The notes below the pieces were generated by a model, which saw only the letters and a list, made by a program, of their open reading frames with translations, ran no database searches and was not told the origin of the DNA. A program made the position numbers and the translations under genes. Positions 8,750-16,010 of a stretch of DNA of 64,000 nucleotides are shown piece by piece. Where the stretch lies: NCBI RefSeq assembly GCF_001307155.1, contig NZ_CP012830.1:4772501-4836500 (forward strand), in the 5' to 3' direction. Every line of letters begins with the position of its first letter. Position 1 is the first letter of the stretch. This DNA comes from Pseudomonas fluorescens. GTDB taxonomy: Bacteria; Pseudomonadota; Gammaproteobacteria; Pseudomonadales; Pseudomonadaceae.

Positions 8750-10617
8750 CAATGCGGCCCTCCGGGTTTGCCACGGCTGATGCGTTCGACGGCCATCTGT
8801 TCGTTGGTCAGCGGCGTTGGGCTCATTTCCCACCAGCTCTCGATGGCTTCGTCATTGCTCGCTTGTATCGCCGGAATGCCGAAACGGTTCCACCACACGG
8901 TCGAGGAGCCTGGCGGGTAATAGTTGGGAATCCAGTAGTAGTTCCATTGCAGCACCCGGTCCAGTGCGTGGGCATAACGCAGCATGTCAGCCTGGGTGGT
9001 GGCTTTGACCAGACCGGTAATCAGCGTGTCGACGGCCGGATTTTTCAGCACCATGTAATTATTGGAGCCGGGGTCGGTGGCGGCGGCCGAGCCGAAGTAG
9101 TTGTACAGCTCGCTCCCTGGTGAGGTGGTTACCGGATAGCCGGTGACGATCATGTCGTAGTCACGACTCATCAAGCGGTTTACGTACTGTGACGAGTCGA
9201 TCCGGCGGATGTCCAGATTGATCCCGATCTGCGCCAGGTTGCGCTTGTACGGCAGTAGCAGACGGTCCATGCCGTTCTGGCCGATCAGGAAGGTAAACGC
9301 CAGTGGCTCGCCTTCGGCGTTGACCAGTCGATCGCCATCGGCTTTCCAGCCGGCTTGTTCGAGCAGCGCCAGTGCCTGCAATTGCTTGTCACGGATCAGG
9401 CCGCTGCCGTCGGTCTTCGGTGCTTCGAAAACCTGGGTAAAGACCTCGTCCGGAATCTGCCCGCGCAAGGGTTCGAGAATCGCCAGTTCGCCGGCATCGG
9501 GCAGTTGCCTGGCTGCCAACAGGCTATTGGAAAAGTAACTCTGCTGGCGAATGTACATATCGCGCATCATCTGCCGGTTACTCCACTCGAAATCCCAGAG
9601 CATCGCCAGGGCCTGACGTACACGGCGGTCCTGGAACATCGGCTTTTGCAGATTGAACACAAAACCCTGGGAAGGTTGTGGTGCCTCTTTGGCCAGATGA
9701 GCTTTTTGCAGGCGACCGTCGTTCAACGCCGGACCTTCGTAACCGATGGAATACGCGGTGGCCGAGAACTCGCGGTTGTAGTCATAGGCACCGCCGCGCA
9801 AGACCTGACGAGCGACATCGGTGTCGCCGAAGTACTCGATGCTGAAATGGTCGAAGTTGTACAGGCCACGGCTGACAGGCAAGTCCTTGCCCCACCAGTC
9901 GGCGTTGCGCTCGAAGGTAATGCTGCGCCCCGAATCAACCTTGCCGACGCGGTACGGGCCGCTGCCCAGGGGGGCTTCGTAACCACCGCCATTGGCGAAG
10001 TCGCGGGTTGTCCACCAGTGCTCGGGAAATACTGGCAGGGTCGCAATGTCCAGGGGCAGGGTGCGGTTTTCGCTGCTCTTGAAGTCGAAGCGAATAGTGC
10101 TCGGCGACTCGACTTCGACGCCTTTGACGTCGGCGAATTGGGTGCGATAGCGCAGGCTGCCCTGGGTCATCAGCAGGTTAAAGGTGTAGCGCACGTCTTC
10201 GGCGGTGATGGGCGTGCCGTCGGCGAAGCGAGCCTTGGGATTGAGGTAGAAACGCAGCCACAGACCATCGTCGGCACGCTCCATTTTCTCTGCCACCAAC
10301 CCGTACACGGTGTAGGGCTCATCCAGCGAACGCTGGGCCAGCGGCGAGTAAATCATCCCGTCGACCTGAGTCACGCCAATCCCCTTGTCGATGTACGGCA
10401 ACACGTGGTCGAAGTGGCCGATTTCCATCGCCGAGCGGCGCATGCTGCCGCCCTTGGGGGCTTGCAGGTTGGTGTAGGCAAAGTGACTGAAACCGGCAGG
10501 GTACTTGGCCGGTTCGCCATACACGGTCAAGGCGTGTTGTGGCGCAGCGTTCACGCCTGCGGTGTTCAGCAGCAAGGCCAGGGCCGTGAAGATCAATGAG
10601 GGGAAAGCCAGTCGCAT
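8749..10617 (-). CDS. yejA: periplasmic peptide-binding protein
   Basis: Family-5 extracellular solute-binding protein of 622 residues that delivers peptides to YejBE in the periplasm. MRLAFPSLIFTALALLLNT is a clear signal peptide ending near VNA-AP. SBP_bac_5 signatures follow (YTFNLLMTQGSLRYRTQF; later WWTTRDFANGG and YGFDKP-like periplasmic repeats). It opens a four-gene operon with one-base overlaps to yejB. P. aeruginosa carries two such binding proteins (nppA1, nppA2) in the corresponding operon; only one is present here. Confidence 0.92.
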   Translation of the reverse strand: MRLAFPSLIFTALALLLNTAGVNAAPQHALTVYGEPAKYPAGFSHFAYTNLQAPKGGSMRRSAMEIGHFDHVLPYIDKGIGVTQVDGMIYSPLAQRSLDEPYTVYGLVAEKMERADDGLWLRFYLNPKARFADGTPITAEDVRYTFNLLMTQGSLRYRTQFADVKGVEVESPSTIRFDFKSSENRTLPLDIATLPVFPEHWWTTRDFANGGGYEAPLGSGPYRVGKVDSGRSITFERNADWWGKDLPVSRGLYNFDHFSIEYFGDTDVARQVLRGGAYDYNREFSATAYSIGYEGPALNDGRLQKAHLAKEAPQPSQGFVFNLQKPMFQDRRVRQALAMLWDFEWSNRQMMRDMYIRQQSYFSNSLLAARQLPDAGELAILEPLRGQIPDEVFTQVFEAPKTDGSGLIRDKQLQALALLEQAGWKADGDRLVNAEGEPLAFTFLIGQNGMDRLLLPYKRNLAQIGINLDIRRIDSSQYVNRLMSRDYDMIVTGYPVTTSPGSELYNYFGSAAATDPGSNNYMVLKNPAVDTLITGLVKATTQADMLRYAHALDRVLQWNYYWIPNYYPPGSSTVWWNRFGIPAIQASNDEAIESWWEMSPTPLTNEQMAVERISRGKPGGPH

Positions 10618-10706
10618 TGTCAGCCTTAAGAGCCGGATGATCGATAAGCACAATTTGTACGCTAGCAGCGCGTGACTCGCCAGCCATAATCATTCGATCC
10701 AAACGC

Positions 10707-10732
10707 AACGGCCCACCAGAAGGTGGGCCGTT
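10707..10732 (-). terminator. intrinsic terminator after ppiC
   Basis: Perfect 11-12 bp stem CAACGGCCCACC / GGTGGGCCGTTG with a tetraloop, 22 bases after the ppiC stop on the minus strand. The following T-run is weak (GCGTTTGG), so efficiency is uncertain. Confidence 0.65.
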
Positions 10733-10754
10733 GTTTGAGCAAATCGCGGAATAA

Positions 10755-11036
10755 TCAGTCCTGGCGGCTGGTCACTTCCAGCAGGTGGTAACCGAACTGG
10801 GTCTTGACCGGACCTTGTACGGTGTTGACCGGAGCGCTGAAGACCACGGTGTCGAATTCCTTGACCATCTGGCCTGGACCGAACGAACCGAGGTTGCCAC
10901 CGTCACGGCTCGACGGGCAAGTGGAGTTGGCTTTGGCGATTTCGGCGAAATCAGCGCCGCCTTCGATTTGGGCTTTCAGTTCGTTGCACTTGGCTTCGGT
11001 GGCAACCAGGATGTGGCGGGCAGTGGCTTTGGCCAT
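10755..11036 (-). CDS. ppiC: parvulin-type peptidyl-prolyl isomerase
   Basis: Small cytoplasmic rotamase of 93 residues catalysing cis-trans isomerisation at proline. The whole protein is one parvulin domain: ARHILV at 5-10, GGADFAEIAK, DGGNLGSFGPGQMVKEFD and the C-terminal FGYHLLEV, all diagnostic for PpiC. MAKATARH is the family start; a codon 15 bases upstream is less likely. It stands alone on its strand with a terminator hairpin downstream. Confidence 0.93.
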   Translation of the reverse strand: MAKATARHILVATEAKCNELKAQIEGGADFAEIAKANSTCPSSRDGGNLGSFGPGQMVKEFDTVVFSAPVNTVQGPVKTQFGYHLLEVTSRQD

Positions 11037-11177
11037 GAGAGAAATCTCCATTCAATGTTCAAGTAAGGTGCTGAGCCTACCGGATTCAGTGACCTATTTC
11101 TCGTCAAAGTTCCGTCAAACCATTGCCTGCTGTCGCGACGACTTGCCGTCGCCGCCGTCACCCAACATCAACAAACC

Positions 11178-12059
11178 CTAGAGACCGACGCCTTTCAAGC
11201 GTTCGGCATGCAGCAAGTATAATTCGACGGGGTCGATGCCTTTGCGTATCAGACCGGCCGTTTGATTGATCGCATCCAGGTGGTCCATTGGGTAATCGGA
11301 GCGCAGGACGGTGCCCAGGTGCGAGCTGTAGCGACCGACCATCCCGTCGTTTTGCTCGGTCTCGCGAGTGAAAAACCTGGAAAACCCTCGACAAAAAGCG
11401 TGCAGTGGATCGAGCGCATGCAGCCCTGCATCCAGCAGGTTGCCCTGCAATGTGCCACTCCAGGAGTAGTAACGAACGCCGTTGACCAGTTCTTCGCCGT
11501 TGCCACCCCAGGTCTTCGGCAGGCCTTGAGGGTATTTGGCATTGAAGGCCGCGACGCCTTCAGTCGTTAAAGCGTTGAGGGCGGCGACGGCGTTCTGCGG
11601 GATATTCGGGTTGCCACTGATAAACGACAGGAATTCGACAAACAACGTCGAGACTGCCACTGCGACGTGTTCTGGCAGGTGGCCGGGGGTCAACGCTTTG
11701 CGCAAGCAGTCGGCGAGCTCGGAGCCATGGTTCGGTCCGCTGACCGAGGTCACCGAAGCGATGTTCTGGGGGGCCATCGCTGCGGCATAACGAGCGGTCA
11801 GTGCACCTTGGCTATGACCGATCAGATTGACTTTGCTCGCGCCGGTGCCTGCCAGCACCCGATCGATTTGTGCCAGCAGTTGCTCGCCACGGACCTCATT
11901 GCAGTGAGTGGCCGAGAGGTGGGGTATGAACACTTGAGCACCAGTGTTCCTCAGTGCCTGTTTTACGCCATGGAAGAGTTCCAGTTTGCCGATACTTTCG
12001 AATCCGAAGAGACCATGGACCAGCAGGATCGGGTGTTGCGTGATTGCATTCCGTTGCAT
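11178..12059 (-). CDS. triacylglycerol lipase, family I, without signal peptide
   Basis: Alpha/beta hydrolase of 293 residues that hydrolyses long-chain acylglycerols. The triad is visible: Ser83 in GHSQG, Asp238 in NDGMVG and His260 in DHLD, with the oxyanion motif VHGLFGFESIG near the N terminus and Asp262 where family I.1 lipases bind calcium. Compared with secreted LipA of P. aeruginosa, the signal peptide is absent and the disulfide cysteine before SSHLG is replaced (RYSSHLG). No Lif foldase gene is adjacent. It is therefore likely cytoplasmic or leaves by another route (inference). Confidence 0.85.
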   Translation of the reverse strand: MQRNAITQHPILLVHGLFGFESIGKLELFHGVKQALRNTGAQVFIPHLSATHCNEVRGEQLLAQIDRVLAGTGASKVNLIGHSQGALTARYAAAMAPQNIASVTSVSGPNHGSELADCLRKALTPGHLPEHVAVAVSTLFVEFLSFISGNPNIPQNAVAALNALTTEGVAAFNAKYPQGLPKTWGGNGEELVNGVRYYSWSGTLQGNLLDAGLHALDPLHAFCRGFSRFFTRETEQNDGMVGRYSSHLGTVLRSDYPMDHLDAINQTAGLIRKGIDPVELYLLHAERLKGVGL

Positions 12060-12245
12060 GGGCGTACCTGTATTCCGTAAGTTCGAGTGGGGTTCACGTC
12101 CTCACTCTAATGCAGGGCGACAGGCGAGCGGTGTGGGAAAAAACCGCTAGAAACTGTTGAAAGCGGAATAGAAATAGCGGGAAAGATCAGATTTTTTCGA
12201 GGCATTGCTCGGAACATTTTGAGATCTTTTCGTCAGTGATTGTCT

Positions 12246-12285
12246 GGCACTGCCGTTCCAGAGGTGCAACTGGAACGGCAGTGCC
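12246..12285 (-). terminator. hairpin downstream of the DAHP synthase gene
   Basis: A perfect 16-bp stem, GGCACTGCCGTTCCAG with its complement, and an 8-base loop, 38 bases after the synthase stop. It lacks a T-run on either strand, so it may act as an mRNA 3'-end stabiliser rather than a classical terminator. The remaining gap to the lipase start (12060-12245) shows nothing else recognisable. Confidence 0.5.
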
Positions 12286-12322
12286 GGGCAATTGATCGCT
12301 GAGTACTTGTATGTGGGTTTGT

Positions 12323-13402
12323 TCAGATGCCCGCTTCAGATCCGCGCAGTTTCAGGCTGGCGTTGCGCAACAATTGCTCGGTCGCCTCCCACCCCAGGCA
12401 GCCGTCAGTCACCGAAACGCCATAGCGCAGCGACGTGCTTAACGGTTGGCAGCCTTCGAACAGATGACTTTCAAGCATCATGCCGATCAGCGAGCGATTG
12501 CCGCTCAGGCGTTGCTCAAGCACTTCGTTGAACACGGCTGGCTGGCGTAGCGGGTCTTTACCGCTGTTAGCGTGGCTGCAATCGACCATGATCCGCGAGG
12601 CAATCTTCAGTTTCTGCAAGTCGTTCTGTATTTGAGCGACGCTCTGAACATCATAGTTTGGCCCGCGATGCCCGCCGCGCAGTACCAGATGTGTATCCGG
12701 GTTGCCCTGAGTCTGAATGATTGCCGGGTGCCCCTGGCTGTCGACACCGAAGTGCCGATGCGGATGCGCTGCCGAGCGCATGGCGTCGGTGGCTACACCG
12801 ACACCGCCATCTGTGCCGTTCTTGAAACCGACCGGCATGCCCAGGCCGCTGGCCATTTCCCGGTGAATCTGTGATTCGGTGGTGCGTGCGCCGATTGCGA
12901 CCCAGCTCAGCAGGTCATCGAAGTAGCTGGCGGCCATGGGTTGCAGCAGTTCAGTGGCGATCGGCAAACCGAGGCGAAGCATTTCGCGCATCAATTCACG
13001 GGAGAGGGTCAAGCCGCCGACCATGTCGTCGCTGCCATCCAGGTGCGGGTCGTAGGCCAGGCCTTTCCAGCCTACCGTGGTGCGAGGCTTTTCGATGTAG
13101 GCGCGCATTACCACAAGCATTTCATCGCTGACGTCGGTCGCAAGCCGGGCGAGCTTGCCAGCGTATTCGAGGGCTGATTGCGGGTCGTGTATCGAGCAAG
13201 GGCCGACGACGACCAGCAGACGGGAGTCTTCACCGTCGAGAATCGCGCGAACCGCTTCACGGTGGGCAGCGACCTGTTGGGTCAGCGTGAGGCTGAGTGG
13301 CAATTGGTGCTTGAGTTGCAGCGAGCTGGGCAAACGCTGGGTCAGCGCTTCATTGGCCGGGCTCAAGGTGGACAGTGGCAGAGCAGAGATGGACGAGTTC
13401 AT
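12323..13402 (-). CDS. 3-deoxy-7-phosphoheptulonate (DAHP) synthase, class I
   Basis: First step of the shikimate pathway: condenses phosphoenolpyruvate and erythrose 4-phosphate. The 359-residue protein follows the AroF/G/H pattern: VVVGPCSIHD near 67-76, RAYIEKPRTTVGWKG near 100-114, ARTTESQ with HREMASGL, GFKNGTDG and a metal-binding DCSHANSGKD near 275. Such enzymes are controlled by one aromatic amino acid; which one cannot be read here. AGGA lies 9 bases before the start. Upstream are two short aromatic-rich open frames and a strong terminator that look like a transcription attenuator. Isozyme name (aroF, aroG or aroH) is left open. Confidence 0.92.
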   Translation of the reverse strand: MNSSISALPLSTLSPANEALTQRLPSSLQLKHQLPLSLTLTQQVAAHREAVRAILDGEDSRLLVVVGPCSIHDPQSALEYAGKLARLATDVSDEMLVVMRAYIEKPRTTVGWKGLAYDPHLDGSDDMVGGLTLSRELMREMLRLGLPIATELLQPMAASYFDDLLSWVAIGARTTESQIHREMASGLGMPVGFKNGTDGGVGVATDAMRSAAHPHRHFGVDSQGHPAIIQTQGNPDTHLVLRGGHRGPNYDVQSVAQIQNDLQKLKIASRIMVDCSHANSGKDPLRQPAVFNEVLEQRLSGNRSLIGMMLESHLFEGCQPLSTSLRYGVSVTDGCLGWEATEQLLRNASLKLRGSEAGI

Positions 13403-13450
13403 ATTCAGGCTTCCTGGGCTGGCAGCGGGTTCGGTCCCGCGCGCTCGGCC

Positions 13451-13603
13451 CTACTGGGGTGTTCGACAATTGGCCGGGTTGGCTTCGAGTGTGTGCATGC
13501 CACCTGTGGGTGACCGATCGGAGGCGGCAGGCTGTCCCGAGCGGAGGCTGGTAAATCGCCAGGCGGAAAAACTGTCGTAACGGTAATAAGTGGCGTAGTT
13601 CAT
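13451..13603 (-). CDS. short aromatic-rich open frame before DAHP synthase (second leader)
   Basis: Fifty codons starting MNYATYYRYDSFSAWRF: four Tyr, two Phe and one Trp in the first 17 residues, then an unremarkable tail. AAGGA stands 8 bases before the ATG, so translation is likely. It lies downstream of the attenuator-type terminator and 48 bases ahead of the synthase gene. The front-loaded aromatic codons suggest ribosome stalling that could affect translation or readthrough into the synthase. It could instead be a genuine small protein; no domain is recognised. Confidence 0.55.
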   Translation of the reverse strand: MNYATYYRYDSFSAWRFTSLRSGQPAASDRSPTGGMHTLEANPANCRTPQ

Positions 13604-13650
13604 GTCGTGATTCCTTGAAGTCAGTGATGTCGCTAAAAATGTATGGGGCT

Positions 13651-13688
13651 GAAAAAACAAAACCCCCGGTCGGGAAGCCGACCGGGGG
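13651..13688 (-). terminator. intrinsic terminator inside the DAHP synthase leader (attenuator)
   Basis: On the minus strand an 11-bp perfect stem (CCCCCGGTCGG / CCGACCGGGGG, loop of 4) runs straight into TTTTGTTTTTTC, a textbook rho-independent terminator. It lies 52 bases after the first leader peptide stop and ahead of the synthase, so transcription must pass it to reach the gene. Confidence 0.85.
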
Positions 13689-13739
13689 TAGAGAATTCTC
13701 TGGTAGGCGACCCCTTGAGTAGTGGGCGCCGTGTGGGTA

Positions 13740-13868
13740 TCAGGCGCGCCAGTGGCTAAACCAATACCCAAAATAAAAGTTTACCGGTGCGCAGACGCCA
13801 TTTACCCGTGCAGCCGCAACCGAGCGCAGGGCGCTGGCGGTGTGACGCTGTGAAGGGGTATGCGGCAT
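13740..13868 (-). CDS. aromatic leader peptide of the DAHP synthase attenuator
   Basis: A 42-residue open frame with GGAG 7 bases before ATG at 13868. Near its end it has ten residues FYFGYWFSHW holding three Phe, two Tyr and two Trp, followed by RA and stop. This is the form of amino-acid leader peptides such as PheL or TrpL. The codon run UGGGUAU is complementary to AUACCCA immediately after the stop, as expected for mutually exclusive RNA helices, and the terminator follows. The frame overlaps no other gene. Function is inferred from layout. Confidence 0.7.
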   Translation of the reverse strand: MPHTPSQRHTASALRSVAAARVNGVCAPVNFYFGYWFSHWRA

Positions 13869-14028
13869 GGTCTGTCTCCGATGAATGCGCCGAGCTTACT
13901 AGAGGCGGGTGTGCAGATTCAATCAGTAAATACTATCGGCTCGCAGGTCAGTTTCTATGGCTTAAGCACGGCGTAGCTTTGTGCCACACTTCGTGATTGC
14001 TCGCGGACACTCATCAAGGACAACGCAG

Positions 14029-14787
14029 ATGACGACACTGACCATCGCTGCCGCACAATCGATCTCGATTGCCGGGGACCTTCGCGCCAACATTACTCGG
14101 CACCAGCACTTCATCCAGGTCGCCGCCGAGCAGGGCGTACAACTGTTGGTGTTCCCCGAGTTGTCACTCACGGGGTATGAGCGTGGATTGGCGGCGCAAT
14201 TGGCGATCGCGCCGGATGCAGCGGTTTTGCAGCCACTGCGGGATCTGGCTCAAGAGCTGGGTATCACCGCTGTGGTCGGAATGCCAATTCGCCTGGCGGC
14301 CGATTCGCCGGTACTGATTGGCGCGCTGGTACTGGCTGCCGACGGTTCGCTGGGGGTCTACAGCAAGCAGCATCTGCATTCGGGCGAGGAGGTGGCGTTT
14401 GCACCGGGATCGGGCGGTTCGCTGCTGACAATAGGTGACGATACGATCGCGTTGGCGGTGTGCGCGGACTTTTCGCATGCCAGTCATGCCGCTGCGGCCG
14501 CCGACAAGGGGGCAAATATCTACGCCGCCGGCGTGCTGATTACCGAAGGTGGCTATGCTCCGGACACTGCATTGCTGCAGGGTTATGCCAGCGAGCACTC
14601 GATGGTGGTGCTGATGGCCAATCATGGCGGTGCAACGGGCGGTTGGGAGTCGGCGGGGCGCAGTGCAATCTGGGCGTCGGACGGTTCGCTGATCACAGCT
14701 GCCCCGGGAACCGGGGATTTACTGGTGATCGCCCGTCGAAATTCCAGCGAATGGAGCGGCGAGGTCCTGCCCGTGGTCAGTGCATGA
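14029..14787 (+). CDS. carbon-nitrogen hydrolase (nitrilase superfamily)
   Basis: Amidase-type cytoplasmic enzyme of 252 residues. The nitrilase superfamily triad is visible: Glu44 in FPELSLTGYE, Lys113 in YSKQHLHSGEE and Cys145 in AVCADFSH, inside a single CN_hydrolase domain. Start at MTTLTIAAAQS, with AAGGA 10 bases upstream; the frame could be extended to a GTG at 13981 but family members begin TIAAAQ. It ends 9 bases before the acetyltransferase gene and the two are probably co-transcribed. The amide substrate cannot be told from sequence. Confidence 0.88.
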   Translation: MTTLTIAAAQSISIAGDLRANITRHQHFIQVAAEQGVQLLVFPELSLTGYERGLAAQLAIAPDAAVLQPLRDLAQELGITAVVGMPIRLAADSPVLIGALVLAADGSLGVYSKQHLHSGEEVAFAPGSGGSLLTIGDDTIALAVCADFSHASHAAAAADKGANIYAAGVLITEGGYAPDTALLQGYASEHSMVVLMANHGGATGGWESAGRSAIWASDGSLITAAPGTGDLLVIARRNSSEWSGEVLPVVSA

Positions 14788-14796
14788 GGAGGGCAA

Positions 14797-15231
14797 ATGG
14801 ATCTTGAACTGCGGTCGGCCTCGGCGGAACATTTGTCATTTGCGCGAGCACTGACGTGCCAGGCGATGCTTGGCTATTACATTCGGCATGACCTACCGTG
14901 GATCGACGAGGCTTTCGATGTTGCCTGGGCAGGTCGGGAAAACTGGCTGATTTGCCAACATGCATCGGTGCTGGGTTTTACCAGCCTGAGCCGCGACTCG
15001 AAAGCCCTGTACATTCGCGAGTTGCATGTGGTCGAGGCCTCTCGCGGTCAGGGCGTTGGCACCTGGGCCCTCGAACAGGTGTATTCGAAAGCCTGTGCGG
15101 AGCGACGTCCGGCGCTGCGTCTGACGGTGTTCAAGGACAATCCCGCCCAAGCGCTTTATCAACGCATGGGCCTGGAGATTGTCGGGCAGGACGATTGTTT
15201 CCTGAGGATGGAGCGCAAATGTTCCCGCTGA
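14797..15231 (+). CDS. GNAT-family N-acetyltransferase
   Basis: Acetyl-CoA-dependent transferase of 144 residues, one GNAT domain. Motif A is clear: LYIRELHVVEASRGQGVGTWALEQV in its parts, with the pyrophosphate loop RGQGVG around 83-88, followed by motif B (ALRLTVFKDNPAQALYQRMGLEI). A strong GAGGAGGG site precedes ATG. Acceptor substrate unknown. Confidence 0.85.
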   Translation: MDLELRSASAEHLSFARALTCQAMLGYYIRHDLPWIDEAFDVAWAGRENWLICQHASVLGFTSLSRDSKALYIRELHVVEASRGQGVGTWALEQVYSKACAERRPALRLTVFKDNPAQALYQRMGLEIVGQDDCFLRMERKCSR

Positions 15232-15366
15232 AACCTCTGTAAAGCCTGTAGCTCAAGCCATTCAAGACCAATTGAAACTTTTTATATAGCGCTTGCTGCT
15301 AGGTCTACCGGATGCTTTTTGCTAAGGTGTTCGGCAACCAATAAGACCATATCGCGAGGTGTCTGC

Positions 15367-16008
15367 TTGATTAGGGTGCTAGTAGTCGATGACCATGATC
15401 TCGTTCGTGCAGGTATTACACGAATGTTGGCTGACATCGATGGTCTGCAAGTAGTCGGCCAGGCTGAGTCGGGGGAGGAATCCCTGCTTAAAGCGCGTGA
15501 GTTGAAACCGGATGTGGTGCTGATGGACGTCAAGATGCCTGGGATCGGCGGTCTTGAAGCCACGCGCAAGTTGCTGCGCAGCCACCCGGACATCAAAGTC
15601 GTCGCTGTAACCGTGTGCGAGGAAGATCCGTTTCCTACCCGACTGTTACAGGCAGGTGCCGCGGGCTATCTGACCAAGGGCGCAGGGCTTAATGAAATGG
15701 TGCAGGCGATTCGCCTGGTATTTGCCGGGCAGCGTTATATCAGTCCGCAAATTGCCCAGCAGTTGGCGATCAAGTCGTTCCAGCCGAGCAATGATTCGCC
15801 CTTCGACGCACTGTCCGAGCGGGAGATCCAGATCGCCCTGATGATTGTCGGCTGCCAGAAGGTCCAGATCATTTCCGACAAGCTATGCCTGTCGCCAAAA
15901 ACCGTGAACACCTACCGTTACCGCATTTTCGAGAAGCTTTCGATCAGCAGCGATGTTGAGTTGACGCTGTTGGCGGTTCGTCACGGCATGGTCGATGCCA
16001 GCCTCTGA
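15367..16008 (+). CDS. gacA: response regulator GacA
   Basis: DNA-binding response regulator of the GacS/GacA system, which controls secondary metabolism, biofilm and virulence through small RNAs of the RsmY/Z type. The 213 residues comprise a receiver domain (acidic Asp8-Asp9, phosphoacceptor Asp54, Lys in YLTKG) and a LuxR-type helix-turn-helix (SEREIQIALMIV, then LSPKTVNTYRYRIFEKL). The start is TTG at 15367 after GAGGTG; this start codon gives the known 213-residue length and is described for fluorescent pseudomonads. uvrC begins 2 bases after the stop, the conserved gacA-uvrC arrangement. Confidence 0.97.
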   Translation: MIRVLVVDDHDLVRAGITRMLADIDGLQVVGQAESGEESLLKARELKPDVVLMDVKMPGIGGLEATRKLLRSHPDIKVVAVTVCEEDPFPTRLLQAGAAGYLTKGAGLNEMVQAIRLVFAGQRYISPQIAQQLAIKSFQPSNDSPFDALSEREIQIALMIVGCQKVQIISDKLCLSPKTVNTYRYRIFEKLSISSDVELTLLAVRHGMVDASL

Positions 16009-16010
16009 CA

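Noticed and set aside
9355..10599. 414-codon open frame antisense to yejA
   Set aside because: Shadow of the binding-protein gene; no start signal or family.
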